Positions 9,526 through 17,902 of a DNA stretch of 64,000 nucleotides are shown piece after piece. A program made the position numbers and the translations under genes. The stretch is from positions 6,634,001-6,698,000 of the forward strand of contig NZ_CP010849.1 in assembly GCF_000931445.1 (NCBI RefSeq), written 5' to 3'. The notes below the pieces were generated by a model. That model was not told where the DNA came from. It ran no database searches and worked only from the letters and a program-made list of their open reading frames with translations. Position 1 is the first letter of the stretch. Each line of letters opens with the position of its first letter. Origin of the DNA: Streptomyces cyaneogriseus subsp. noncyanogenus. Lineage in GTDB: Bacteria; Actinomycetota; Actinomycetes; Streptomycetales; Streptomycetaceae.

Positions 9526-10146
9526 TCACTCCTCGCGGGGTGCCGGTTCGGAGAGGGTGTCGATCAGCGGCGGCAGGAAGGTCACGGCCAGGTGCTCGGG
9601 GGCCAGGCGGTCGGGTTCGACCAGGCTCTGGGCGAGGGAACCCTCGTGGACGGCCGTGGTGAGGCGGGCCAGGGCGTCCAGGTCGACCGTCGGTCTGCGG
9701 CCGAGGCGGTCGAAGAGGCGGGCGAGCAGACGGACGATCTCCTCGCGCAGACGGCGGTCGTGCTCGGCCAGGACGCGGCCGGTGCGGGGATGCCGGATCG
9801 CGTACAGGGTGAACTCGGTGGACAGCAGATACCAGCCGCGTTCGGTCTCGTCCACGGTGCCCATGCGGGTCAGTACCGCCCGTACGGGGTCGTCCGAGGA
9901 GTCCAGTTCGTCGATCGCCCGGGTCAGACGGTCGATCACCCGCCGCGCGTGCAGGTCGAAGAGCGCGAAGAACAGCTCGTCCTTGGTGCGGAAGTTGGAG
10001 TAGAACGCTCCGCGGGTCAGCCCCGCCCGCTCGCAGATCGCCTCGATGGAGGAGCCGTGGAAGCCGCGCTCGGCGAACGTCTCCCGGGCCGCCTCCAGCA
10101 GCCGCGCGGTCGTCCGCGGACGCCGCCTGGTGGGTCCCTTCGGCAC
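9526..10146 (-). CDS. TetR/AcrR family transcriptional regulator
   Basis: A 206-residue one-component regulator. The N-terminal helix-turn-helix is visible in LLEAARETFAERGFHGSSIE, followed by RAGLTRGAFYSNFRTKDELF, the TetR recognition-helix signature. The C-terminal ~140 residues form the ligand-binding domain and give no ligand clue. The start is GTG 10146, with GGGAGG eight bases upstream; longer in-frame starts would add a basic tail and run through the operator. A near-perfect palindrome sits 53 bases upstream (10199-10226), so autoregulation is likely. It converges on the CFA-type gene, and its most plausible other targets are that gene and the SDR-PKS operon, though no matching palindrome was noticed there. 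Confidence 0.9.
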   Translation of the reverse strand: MPKGPTRRRPRTTARLLEAARETFAERGFHGSSIEAICERAGLTRGAFYSNFRTKDELFFALFDLHARRVIDRLTRAIDELDSSDDPVRAVLTRMGTVDETERGWYLLSTEFTLYAIRHPRTGRVLAEHDRRLREEIVRLLARLFDRLGRRPTVDLDALARLTTAVHEGSLAQSLVEPDRLAPEHLAVTFLPPLIDTLSEPAPREE

Positions 10147-10198
10147 GTCGTCCCTCCCCGGCCGGCGACACCTCGGCGTGACCCCCTCAGGATACGCC

Positions 10199-10226
10199 GT
10201 AGGGGATACGACCCTGTATCCCATAC
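10199..10226. promoter_or_regulatory. Palindromic operator upstream of tetR
   Basis: GTAGGGGATAC is followed, six bases on, by GTATCCCATAC. The two 11-base arms are inverted repeats with one mismatch. An extra GGATAC half-site begins at 10190. The position, 53 bases before the tetR start, is typical for an autorepression site. Confidence 0.75.
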
Positions 10227-10391
10227 GGAGGCGCATCCCCGCCCGCATGTCCCGGACGACGCCGCCCTCCGTCACGCACTCGCTTCACACGGCCGCGCGG
10301 CCCGGCCACGGGGGCGGGGCCGCGCGGTGGGACCGAGCGTGCGCCGGGGTTTCGTCGTCCGGCGCTCACCCGCGCCGGAGCGGGCCGGGCG

Positions 10392-12548
10392 TCAGCCGCT
10401 GGAGCAGACGGTGCCGTTGAGGCGGAAGACCGTCGGCTGCGGGTTGGGCCCGTCGTTGGCGCCGACGAATCCGAACGACGCCGCGGAGCCGCCGTCCGGG
10501 GCGAGCGGTCCCGCACCCTCGGAGGCGGTCACCCGCACCTGCCGGCCACTCTGGTGGAACGTGGCGTTCCAGCCGGAGGACACCGACTGGCGGTCCGTCG
10601 GCCACTCCCAGTCCACGGTCCAGCCGCTGATCGGGGTGGCGGAGAGGTTCCGGACGGTGACCGTGGCCACGAAGCCGTTGCCCCAGCTCTGGTCCTGGTG
10701 GTACGTCACCGCGCAGGTCGCGTCCCGCGGGGTGCCGGTGGTGAAGGTGAGCGGGTCGGACGGGGCGGAGAGCCGTCCCGAGGCGTCGGCCGCCAGCACG
10801 TTGACCGTGTGGGTGCTGCCCGGGGGCAGGTTGCGCAGGGTCACGGAGGTGCCGGCGGACTCGCCGATCAGCCGGGTGTGCGCGCCGTCGCGCTCCTGGA
10901 CCAGATAGCGCGCGGCTCCCTGCGCGCCCTGCCAGGACAGCCGCGCGGTGGTGTCGGTCACCGCCTCCGGCCGCGGGGTGCCCGGGGCCTGGGCCGCCGA
11001 GGCGCCGGGGCCGGTGCCGGCCTGCGGGGCGAGGGTGACGGTGATCATCGCGTACGGCGGCACGGTGACCCGGGAGGCGGACGCCTCCCCGCCGGTGACG
11101 CCGGTGATGTCGCTGTCGCCGCGCGCGTAGCGGCGCACCTCGGGGGCGGCGGCGGACGGGGTGAAGCCCGTGTAGTCGAGGTCCACGGTCCGCGCGGCGT
11201 CCGGGTTCTTGTTGATGAGCAGGACGCTCAGGCGCCCGTCGCGACGGTGCACGGCGTGCGCCGAGACCTCCTGCCCGGAGGAGGCGGTGGCGACCAGGGT
11301 GTCGCCCGCGGTGCCCAGTTCGCGGGTCATCTTCAAGCCGAAGTAGGGGTGGAACGGCGTGTTCGGCGGCGGCTGGCAGACGTCACCGGAGCAGGCGCCG
11401 CTGGAGAGCATCCCCATGTCGCCGTAGTCGGTCTCGCCGTCGACGGTGGTGATCTGGCCGGCCCCGTTGTGGGTGTTCCACCACTCGACGGTGAAGACGC
11501 CGTTCTCCAGGGCCGTCAGATACGCGTCCGCGGCGAACAGGCCGTTGGGCCGGGCGGTGAGCCGGGCGCCACCGGTGTTGGTGTTGATCTCGGTGAGCGC
11601 GATGCCGATGCGCGGCGAGTCGGCGCCCGCGTACCGGTCGATCTGGGAGCGCACTTCCCGCAGTTCGCCGGGGAGCCCGGACAGCCGGGCCATGGCGTCC
11701 TCGGCGGTGGTGCCGGAACCGCCCGCGTACCAGTGGACGCTGACGAAGTCGATGACGTCGGTGACCTCCGAGAGCACGGTGTGGTTCCAGTCGCCCGGAT
11801 CGCCTTCGGCGACGACGCCGTCCGGCCAGTGGCCCGGCGTGGTGAGCACCGCGCCGATCTTGATCGTCGGGTCGACGGCCTTCATGGCCTCGGCGTAGGC
11901 GCGGACCTGGCGGGCGTACTCCCGGGGGCTCTTGTCCTCGTGCTCGTCGTGCTCCCAGCCGTTGCCGTAGTGGCCGTTGCCGTAGATCTCGTTGCCGATC
12001 TCCCAGTACTTCGCGCCGTAGTCCTTGGTGACGTTCGCGTACCGGACCCAGCCGGCCGCCTCCTCGGGCGTGCCCGAGCCGTAGTTGGCGATCAGGATCG
12101 GCTGCGCCCCGGTGGCCCGGACGGTGTTCATGAAGGAGTCGAAGCCGGTGCCGGGGGCGACGTATCCGCCGGGCGCCGTGTGGGTCTGCCAGTGGTAGAT
12201 GTCCGCGTAGGAGCCGCCGGGGTAGCGCATCGCCCCGACACCGGCCGCCTTCATCAGCGTGGCCACCTCGGGATCGTTCATGTGCGAGTCCCAGACGGCG
12301 GCGTTGACGCCGCGGGCGACGTCGGACAGCCGGCCCAGTGACGCCTGGGTGTTGACCCGGACGCCGACATCGGCGGCGGTGGCCGCCCGGGGTGCGGTGG
12401 GCGCGGCGCCCGCGGCGTGCGCCAGGGGCAGCAGCGCGAACGCGGCGGCGAGCACGGCCGCGGTGCGCGCGAGGCGGCGGGGACCGCCTCGCGCGGTGCG
12501 GGCGGCGCCGGTGACGGCCGGCCGGCCGGATCTGTGCAGTGGTGGCAC
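10392..12548 (-). CDS. Secreted clan GH-A glycoside hydrolase (arabinofuranosidase-like) with FnIII and CBM2
   Basis: A 718-residue secreted enzyme: signal peptide (~27-50, Ala-rich, ending AHA-AG), a (β/α)8 hydrolase region (~60-420), a β-rich linker domain, fibronectin type III (~525-612) and a C-terminal CBM2 (~618-718, with the usual paired Cys and three Trp). The hydrolase carries WEIGNEIYG (acid/base Glu187) and LTEINTN (probable nucleophile Glu320), plus RYPGGSYADIYHW as in α-L-arabinofuranosidases; the exact GH family is uncertain. CBM2 binds cellulose or xylan, so the enzyme should act on plant cell-wall polysaccharide outside the cell. The start is GTG 12548 with GAGGAGGG six bases upstream; longer frames run into the promoter. 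A perfect CebR box upstream points to induction by cello-oligosaccharides. Confidence 0.85.
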   Translation of the reverse strand: MPPLHRSGRPAVTGAARTARGGPRRLARTAAVLAAAFALLPLAHAAGAAPTAPRAATAADVGVRVNTQASLGRLSDVARGVNAAVWDSHMNDPEVATLMKAAGVGAMRYPGGSYADIYHWQTHTAPGGYVAPGTGFDSFMNTVRATGAQPILIANYGSGTPEEAAGWVRYANVTKDYGAKYWEIGNEIYGNGHYGNGWEHDEHEDKSPREYARQVRAYAEAMKAVDPTIKIGAVLTTPGHWPDGVVAEGDPGDWNHTVLSEVTDVIDFVSVHWYAGGSGTTAEDAMARLSGLPGELREVRSQIDRYAGADSPRIGIALTEINTNTGGARLTARPNGLFAADAYLTALENGVFTVEWWNTHNGAGQITTVDGETDYGDMGMLSSGACSGDVCQPPPNTPFHPYFGLKMTRELGTAGDTLVATASSGQEVSAHAVHRRDGRLSVLLINKNPDAARTVDLDYTGFTPSAAAPEVRRYARGDSDITGVTGGEASASRVTVPPYAMITVTLAPQAGTGPGASAAQAPGTPRPEAVTDTTARLSWQGAQGAARYLVQERDGAHTRLIGESAGTSVTLRNLPPGSTHTVNVLAADASGRLSAPSDPLTFTTGTPRDATCAVTYHQDQSWGNGFVATVTVRNLSATPISGWTVDWEWPTDRQSVSSGWNATFHQSGRQVRVTASEGAGPLAPDGGSAASFGFVGANDGPNPQPTVFRLNGTVCSSG

Positions 12549-12716
12549 GTGGGCCCTCCTCAAGGGTCCGCGGCACGGGCGGGCTGGAGCCGCGGACGGC
12601 GTGCCGCCGGACGGGCGGGATGCCGGCGCGACGGCAGGACGGTGCCGCGCCGGTGGCACGGGAACGGTGCGTGCACGTGAGACGGTCATGTGGGACCGGC
12701 TGACGGACACCGGTCG

Positions 12717-12730
12717 TGGGAGCGCTCCCA
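12717..12730. promoter_or_regulatory. CebR-type operator
   Basis: TGGGAGCGCTCCCA is a perfect 14-base palindrome identical to the published consensus for CebR, the LacI-family cellobiose/cellotriose-responsive repressor of Streptomyces. It overlaps the 3' edge of the predicted -10 region of the glycosidase promoter, where a bound repressor would block RNA polymerase. Confidence 0.9.
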
Positions 12731-12758
12731 GGATGAAAGGGGTCCGGCGTCCTGTCAA
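12730..12758 (-). promoter_or_regulatory. Promoter of the CBM2 glycosidase
   Basis: On the minus strand TTGACA (12758-12753) is followed after 17 bases by CATCCT (12735-12730). The -35 is a consensus hexamer and the -10 is weak. It lies directly upstream of the CebR box and about 180 bases before the start codon, leaving a long 5' leader. Confidence 0.6.
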
Positions 12759-13099
12759 CGTGCCGGACATGACGGCATCGGCGTACCCGGCGTCGGGGTC
12801 GGGCAGGGCCGGCGTCCCGGGTTCCGGCCGGCTCGGCCGTCTCCCGCCGATCCGCGAGGCGCGCTCACGGCTCTCTTCGACGCACTTTGCTCCGCACCGG
12901 TGACTCCCGGGTTGCTGCCATACCCGTGCGGCGGCACGCGCGTCAGCGGAAGCGGTATTCCGGGGCCCGCGGGTGGCAGACTGCTGACCGGGGCGTGACC
13001 GGTGCGCGCCAGGTCACGTCACCGTGACCGGCCCCGTCGGCGTCCCGTCCCCTGCGGTCGGGACGGCTGCGGGTAATCAGGCAACGGGAGACGCATCAG

Positions 13100-14398
13100 G
13101 TGAGCGGAGACTCGCCGGACGCGGACAGTGCGGCCGGCTCTCGACGTGCCCCGGACGATGACGATCGCGTCCGGCTGGGGCTCGCCGGGGCGTTGGCCGC
13201 GGCGGAAGCTGCGCCCCCGGTGGAATCGCTCGACGTTGTCGCCCGCATGCTGCGGCAGAGCCTCGACGCGACGAGGGTCTCCTTCCTCATCACCGACTTC
13301 ACCGGTACCTCGGTGGTGCGCCTCGGTGCCGCCTATGACGTCGAGACCGACGAACCGGTCCGGCGCGTGGACCTGACCGGCACCCTGTACGACGAGGTGA
13401 TCCGCACCCAGCGGCCGGTCACGCGGCCGGAGGCCGACGGGAACACGGTGCGGGTCATCGCTCCGGTCACCAACCGGGGAGACGCCATCGGCCTGCTGGA
13501 ACTCTTCCTCCCCTCGGCGCCCGACGGGGCCGCGATGCGGGAGATCGGTGAGACCGCGCACGCACTGGCCTACATCGTCATCGCGAACCGGTCGTACACC
13601 GATGTCTACCAGTGGGGCCGCCGCACGAAGCCGCTGAGTCTGGCCGCGGAGATCCAGCACCGGCTGCTCCCCTCGTCCCTCGCCTGCGAGGCCGCACAGT
13701 TCACGGTCGCCGGATCGCTGGAACCCGCCGACCATGTCGGAGGAGACACATTCGATTACGTGATCGATCGCGACACCGTGCAGCTCTCCGTCACCGATGC
13801 CATGGGCCACGACGTCGACGCCTCACTTCTCGCCTCCCTCGCCGTGGGAGCGCTGCGCGGCGCCAGGCGGGTGGGCGCCGACCTGGCCGAACAGGCCCGG
13901 CAGGCGCATCAGGCGATGCTCGACCACGGAAGGCAGGCGTATGTCACCGGCCAGCTCCTGCGCATCAGCCTGCGCGACGGCGGCAGCGAGTTCGTCAACG
14001 CGGGCCACCCCTGGCCGCTGCGGTTGCGCGACGGGAGGGTGGAGCAGCTCGGCGTCGAGATCGACATGCCGTTCGGTATCCCGTTCCCGCACCATTACCG
14101 GGTCCAGCGGCTGGATCTGCGGCCCGGCGACCGGCTGGTCATGTTCACCGACGGCATGCTGGAGCGCGGCACCGGGGACGTGGACCTGGAGGACCTCATC
14201 CTGCGCACCGGAGACCTGCATCCGCGCGAGGCCGCCCGTGCGGTGATCGCGAAAGTCATCGCCGCCAACGACGGTCACCTGCCGGACGATGCCACGATCA
14301 TGTGCCTGGACTGGCACGGCACCAGGCACTCCCGGCGGCAGGCCGACACCGGGGCACAGCTCGCCGACGCGTCAGCCTCGTCGGTACCGACGATCTGA
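13100..14398 (+). CDS. GAF-PP2C (SpoIIE-type) protein phosphatase
   Basis: A 432-residue serine/threonine phosphatase of the RsbU/SpoIIE class. An N-terminal GAF-like sensor (~45-170) precedes a PP2C domain (~185-405) with EIQHRLLPSSL, GGDTFDYV (metal Asp), TDAMGHDVDASLLA, VNAGHPWPLRL and LVMFTDGMLER, all standard metal-binding motifs. Such proteins dephosphorylate anti-anti-sigma factors and so release alternative sigma factors under stress. No transmembrane segment or kinase domain is seen, and no sigma or anti-sigma gene is next to it, so its partner is unknown. The start is GTG 13100 after GGGAG. It is divergent from the CebR-controlled glycosidase. Confidence 0.9.
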   Translation: MSGDSPDADSAAGSRRAPDDDDRVRLGLAGALAAAEAAPPVESLDVVARMLRQSLDATRVSFLITDFTGTSVVRLGAAYDVETDEPVRRVDLTGTLYDEVIRTQRPVTRPEADGNTVRVIAPVTNRGDAIGLLELFLPSAPDGAAMREIGETAHALAYIVIANRSYTDVYQWGRRTKPLSLAAEIQHRLLPSSLACEAAQFTVAGSLEPADHVGGDTFDYVIDRDTVQLSVTDAMGHDVDASLLASLAVGALRGARRVGADLAEQARQAHQAMLDHGRQAYVTGQLLRISLRDGGSEFVNAGHPWPLRLRDGRVEQLGVEIDMPFGIPFPHHYRVQRLDLRPGDRLVMFTDGMLERGTGDVDLEDLILRTGDLHPREAARAVIAKVIAANDGHLPDDATIMCLDWHGTRHSRRQADTGAQLADASASSVPTI

Positions 14399-14829
14399 CG
14401 AGGGCGGGACGGACCGCTGCGAGGCGATGAGCAGGACCGGCCGGCCGGCTGTCGCACTCACGACGCACCCGAACCCACTGCGCACCGCCCCGTTCCGGGT
14501 GCCGAATGCCTGCCGGGTATCCCGACCGCACGCCCAGGAGGGCGTAGCTGTAGGTGTGTCCGAGCCTCGGCAGCGGGTGTGACCGCGGGGTGTTCGCACG
14601 AGCCGTCAGGTGGGCCAGTGCCGCGATCGCAGTCGCTCGCAGCACTGAAATGGGCCTGACGGTCGAGGAGTTCACCTTTGTTGACCGACCGCCCATGGTG
14701 CACTTGGATTTGAGCTTGGTGGAGGCAGGCACCAGCGGTGTTGCGTGCCAGTTGTCTCACTTCCCCTGCCAGGCCCGCTCGGTTGCGGCCGCGCGACCGG
14801 CCTTGCCGCGACGACCAGGAAACGGTGCA
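14399..14829. other. Intergenic region before the CYP157-like gene
   Basis: 431 bases. The frame of the downstream P450 stays open from 14554, but this stretch uses TTG, TTT and GTT codons, matches nothing I recognise and has no ribosome binding site at its start, so I treat it as leader sequence. No RNA gene, hairpin terminator or repeat stands out. Confidence 0.55.
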
Positions 14830-16230
14830 ATGACCAATTCGCCCCACGTCCGCCCCAGCCAAGGCGCGGCCCCCCTGCCCGCGTCCGGGTGCCCGGTTCG
14901 CTTGGAGCCCGTGCGGCTGAACAGCGAGGCCGTGCAGGGCTCGCTTGCCGACCTGTATGAACCGTGGCGCAAGGAGTACGGGCCTGTCGTACCGGTCGAA
15001 CTGGACGGCGGTGTGCCGGCCTTCCTCGTCATCGGCCACCGGACGCTGCGGGAAGTCTGCTCTCAGGAGAGCCTCTACAGCCCCGACTCCCGCAACTGGG
15101 CGGACTGGCGAGCGGGACGGGTGCCGAACGACTGGCCGCTGCTGCCGCAGGTGGCCTACCAGGAAGGCTCCACCCGCTTCCTGAGCGGCCCGGAGCATCA
15201 ACGACTGCGCGGCGTTCTCGCCTCCGGGCTCGCCCAGGTCGAGGCCGCGCCGGCCCGCCGCTACACGGAATGGGTGGCTGATCGGCTGATCAGCCGGTTC
15301 GCACCGAAGGGGCAGGCCGAGGTCGTGGCCGACTACGCCGCGCCGCTGCCGCTGTTGGTGATGCTGCGCCTGCTCGGCCTGCCGCACGAGACCGGCGAGC
15401 AACTGCTGCCGGCGATCTTCCGACTCCTGGAGGGCGGTCCGGGAGCGCATCGCGCGAACGAAGAGATCTCGGACATCATCGGCCGTCTCGTCGTCGCTCG
15501 ACGTGCCAAGCCCGACCGGGATCTCATCTCATGGTTGATTCACGGTCCTGTCGACGGCGGTCCCGCCCTCAGCGACCTCGAGGTCCGAAACCTGGCTTGG
15601 CTCACGGTCATGGCCGGAGCGGGGGGAACCACCGGCTGGATCGGCAACGCCATGGAACGCCTGGTGTGCGACGAGACGGTGCACACGCTCTTCCTCGCGG
15701 GCAAGGTGACGATCGCCGAGATCATGAACGAGACTCACTGGTCGAATCCCGCCGTACAGAACGTCATGGGACGCTATCCCCTGCGCGAGGGCCAGCTGGG
15801 CAACTACCACGTTCCGGCGGGGGCGCTGCTGGTGCTGGGCCTGGCCGCCGCGAACGCGGACCCCGAGGTGCATGTCGACGACAGAGGGCACACCTTCACC
15901 AACGAGTCCCATCTCGCGTTCGGTTCCGGCCCGCACGAGTGCCCGACGCCAGCCCAACGCCTTGCGAAGGTCATCGGGCAGACAGCGGTCGAGCGCTTCC
16001 TGGCCCGGTGCCGCACGCCTCGCCTGCGGGACGACGGCGCTGTACAGCATGGCGGATCGGTGATCGTGCGGCAGCTGACAAAGCTCGCCGTCACCTTCAC
16101 CGCCGACACTCAGGCTGCGCTACGGCGTACGGCGCCGGGCACCGATGTGTTGGGAGAGTCGTCACGCAGCTCCCACTACCTCTTCCCGCCGAGGATGCTG
16201 ACACAGCTGACCTCGCACATCACGGACTGA
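14830..16230 (+). CDS. CYP157-like cytochrome P450 lacking the ExxR arginine
   Basis: A 466-residue P450-fold protein. The heme-ligand loop FGSGPHEC ends at Cys371 but continues PTPAQ instead of the usual GxxLAR. The I-helix has MAGAGGTTGW (~261-270). The K-helix motif ExxR, nearly universal in P450s, reads Glu301-Thr-His-Trp304, so the arginine is tryptophan. This substitution, with the following NPAVQNVMGR, is characteristic of the CYP157 family, usually encoded beside a CYP154 in Streptomyces conservons. Here a CYP154-like gene is the convergent neighbour, 14 bases away, but no cvnA-D genes are present. Start ATG 14830 follows CAGGAAACGGTGCA. Whether the protein is catalytically active is unknown. 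Confidence 0.85.
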   Translation: MTNSPHVRPSQGAAPLPASGCPVRLEPVRLNSEAVQGSLADLYEPWRKEYGPVVPVELDGGVPAFLVIGHRTLREVCSQESLYSPDSRNWADWRAGRVPNDWPLLPQVAYQEGSTRFLSGPEHQRLRGVLASGLAQVEAAPARRYTEWVADRLISRFAPKGQAEVVADYAAPLPLLVMLRLLGLPHETGEQLLPAIFRLLEGGPGAHRANEEISDIIGRLVVARRAKPDRDLISWLIHGPVDGGPALSDLEVRNLAWLTVMAGAGGTTGWIGNAMERLVCDETVHTLFLAGKVTIAEIMNETHWSNPAVQNVMGRYPLREGQLGNYHVPAGALLVLGLAAANADPEVHVDDRGHTFTNESHLAFGSGPHECPTPAQRLAKVIGQTAVERFLARCRTPRLRDDGAVQHGGSVIVRQLTKLAVTFTADTQAALRRTAPGTDVLGESSRSSHYLFPPRMLTQLTSHITD

Positions 16231-16234
16231 GAAA

Positions 16235-16273
16235 GGACGTGGGCTCAACCGCCAAACGGTTGAGCCCACGTCC
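16235..16273. terminator. Bidirectional terminator between the two P450 genes
   Basis: A perfect 17-bp stem (GGACGTGGGCTCAACCG with its complement) closes a five-base CCAAA loop. It starts four bases after the CYP157-like stop codon and includes the last codons of the opposing CYP154-like gene. It can stop transcription in both directions. Confidence 0.85.
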
Positions 16274-17561
16274 GCCGAGCCCTGCGCGGAGTGAGGTGGA
16301 CCGGCACCCGCGCGGGGGCGTTGCTCGACAGCGACGTGATCCGCTCGACCGCGCCGAGCGGTTCTGCCGCGGTGAGGGAGAACCGCTCGAAGAGCGCCCG
16401 CAGGGCGATCCCGGCCTCCAGACGGGCCAGGGGGGCACCGAGGCAGTGGTGAGGACCGTGCCCGAAGGCACGGTGCTGATGTGCGTTGGCCCGGTCCGGC
16501 AGGAAGGCGTCGGGCTTGGCGAAGACGTGGTCATCACGGCCGACGGCGGCAGTGTAGATCAGGACAGGTTCGCCTGCGCGAATGGTCACGCCTTCGATCG
16601 TGATGTCGCGGACGGCGTAGAGGAACATCGTCGTGGCCGCCGGCGCGTCGAGCCGCAGGGCCTCCTCCACAACACCGCGCCATGCGGCCTCCTCGTCGTG
16701 TCCGCTCAGTATGCGGGCCAGTTGCTCAGGGTTCTCCACGAGCCTCTGGATCGCGTTCGAGAGGAGGTTCTGGGTTGTCTCGTGCCCGGCGATCAGCATC
16801 AGGAACAGGGTCCCGGCGAGTTCGTCCGCGGACATGCCGCCGTGGTCGAACTCGGCGATGAGAGCAGTGGTGAGGTCGTCACCGGGCCGGACACGTTTGG
16901 CGGCGATCAGTTGGGCCATGGTGCTGAAGATGGACGTCTGGGCACCGAGCCGCTCGCCGGGCGGCGTGGTGCTGCTCAACAGCAGACTGGTGTCGGTGGC
17001 CAACTGCCGCCGTACATCCGGTTCGTCGACACCGTACAGCTCGCAGATCACCGTCACGGGCAGCTGGAAGGCGAACGTGCTGCGCAAGTCCACGGATGTG
17101 TCGGGCGCGACGGCGGCGAGGGTGTCGAGCAGCCCCCGCACGATCTCCTCCACGCGCGGACGCAACGCCTCGACTCGACGAGGGGTGAAAGCCCGCTGAA
17201 TCGGAAGACGCAAACGTGTGTGGTCGGCGCCGTCCGTGATCAGCATCGTCGGAGTTGTGATGATCTGCAGGAGCGGCCACGTCTCGGGGACGAGTCCCGC
17301 CTGGTAGGCCCGCCAGTGCTGCGGGTTCTTCCGCATGTCCGGGTGGGTCAGCAACGTGTCGGCGACCTGACGCCTCGTCACCGCCCAGGCCGCTACCTGA
17401 TCGGGGAGCTCCACGGGGACGATCGGCCCGATCGCTTGGAGCGCTCGTCCCTCGGCAGGGAAGTCCTGGCCCAGCGGGTCGAGCCGGTAGACGGGGCAGG
17501 CGAGGGCGAGCTCCTGAGGGGCGGGGGTGTCGTCGGTGAGCCTGGGCCCGGCTACGGCCAT
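16245..17561 (-). CDS. CYP154-like cytochrome P450
   Basis: A 438-residue soluble P450 with all class motifs: I-helix AGHETT (258-263), K-helix EALR (300-303) and heme loop FGHGPHHCLGAPLAR with Cys373. The stretch WRAYQAGLVPETWPLL, the DGADHTRLR block and the C-terminal SLSSNAP region resemble CYP154 enzymes, which hydroxylate macrolides, steroids or small aromatics. Start ATG 17561 has GGGAGG seven bases upstream; a longer in-frame start at 17774 would add 71 residues of non-family sequence. It converges on the CYP157-like gene with a shared terminator. No ferredoxin gene is adjacent, so redox partners must come from elsewhere. Confidence 0.88.
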   Translation of the reverse strand: MAVAGPRLTDDTPAPQELALACPVYRLDPLGQDFPAEGRALQAIGPIVPVELPDQVAAWAVTRRQVADTLLTHPDMRKNPQHWRAYQAGLVPETWPLLQIITTPTMLITDGADHTRLRLPIQRAFTPRRVEALRPRVEEIVRGLLDTLAAVAPDTSVDLRSTFAFQLPVTVICELYGVDEPDVRRQLATDTSLLLSSTTPPGERLGAQTSIFSTMAQLIAAKRVRPGDDLTTALIAEFDHGGMSADELAGTLFLMLIAGHETTQNLLSNAIQRLVENPEQLARILSGHDEEAAWRGVVEEALRLDAPAATTMFLYAVRDITIEGVTIRAGEPVLIYTAAVGRDDHVFAKPDAFLPDRANAHQHRAFGHGPHHCLGAPLARLEAGIALRALFERFSLTAAEPLGAVERITSLSSNAPARVPVHLTPRRARRTWAQPFGG

Positions 17562-17902
17562 GGGGTGCCTCCCAAACGGATGAGTAAGGAGTCTGAGGGT
17601 GGTGCGCGCGTCAACTCGCCTGGAATGGTGAGCTGTTCGCAGCGGCGGGCACCGAGCGTACGCGATCTTCCTCATGTGATCCCGCAAGTCAAAGTGCCAA
17701 CGGCCAAGCGCAGCTCGCGGCCGGACCGGGGGTGGGTGTGAGCACGATGTACCGCCTGAGCACGAAGCCGGCACTTCGTCCGTGGTGAAGCCGACCAGTC
17801 ACAAGCGTTGGATTGAGGCCGGGCCGCGCGGGCACGCGAACCTCGGGGCGGTGGAGGCTCCGGACGTGTTCCAGGCGAGATCAGGCGGCAGGGGAGAAGT
17901 GG
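17562..17902. other. Intergenic region, CYP154-like / transglycosylase-like genes
   Basis: 341 bases upstream of two divergent genes. It should contain both promoters, but no -35/-10 pair or palindrome is convincing. No RNA gene or small gene with a ribosome binding site was found. Confidence 0.5.

Larger units (their letters stand above)
12549..13099. other. Divergent intergenic region, glycosidase / PP2C gene
   Basis: 551 bases without a convincing gene. It holds the promoter and CebR-type operator of the glycosidase (12717-12758) and the leader of the PP2C gene, whose GTG at 13100 follows GGGAG. No RNA gene or repeat was recognised in the rest. Confidence 0.7.

Noticed and set aside
14554..14829. 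92-residue N-terminal extension of the CYP157-like P450
   Set aside because: No ribosome binding site at 14554, atypical codons, no P450 homology; ATG 14830 fits the family length.
13100..17561. Conservon (cvnA-D plus CYP157/CYP154)
   Set aside because: The P450 pair is present, but no histidine kinase, roadblock, DUF742 or GTPase gene flanks it.
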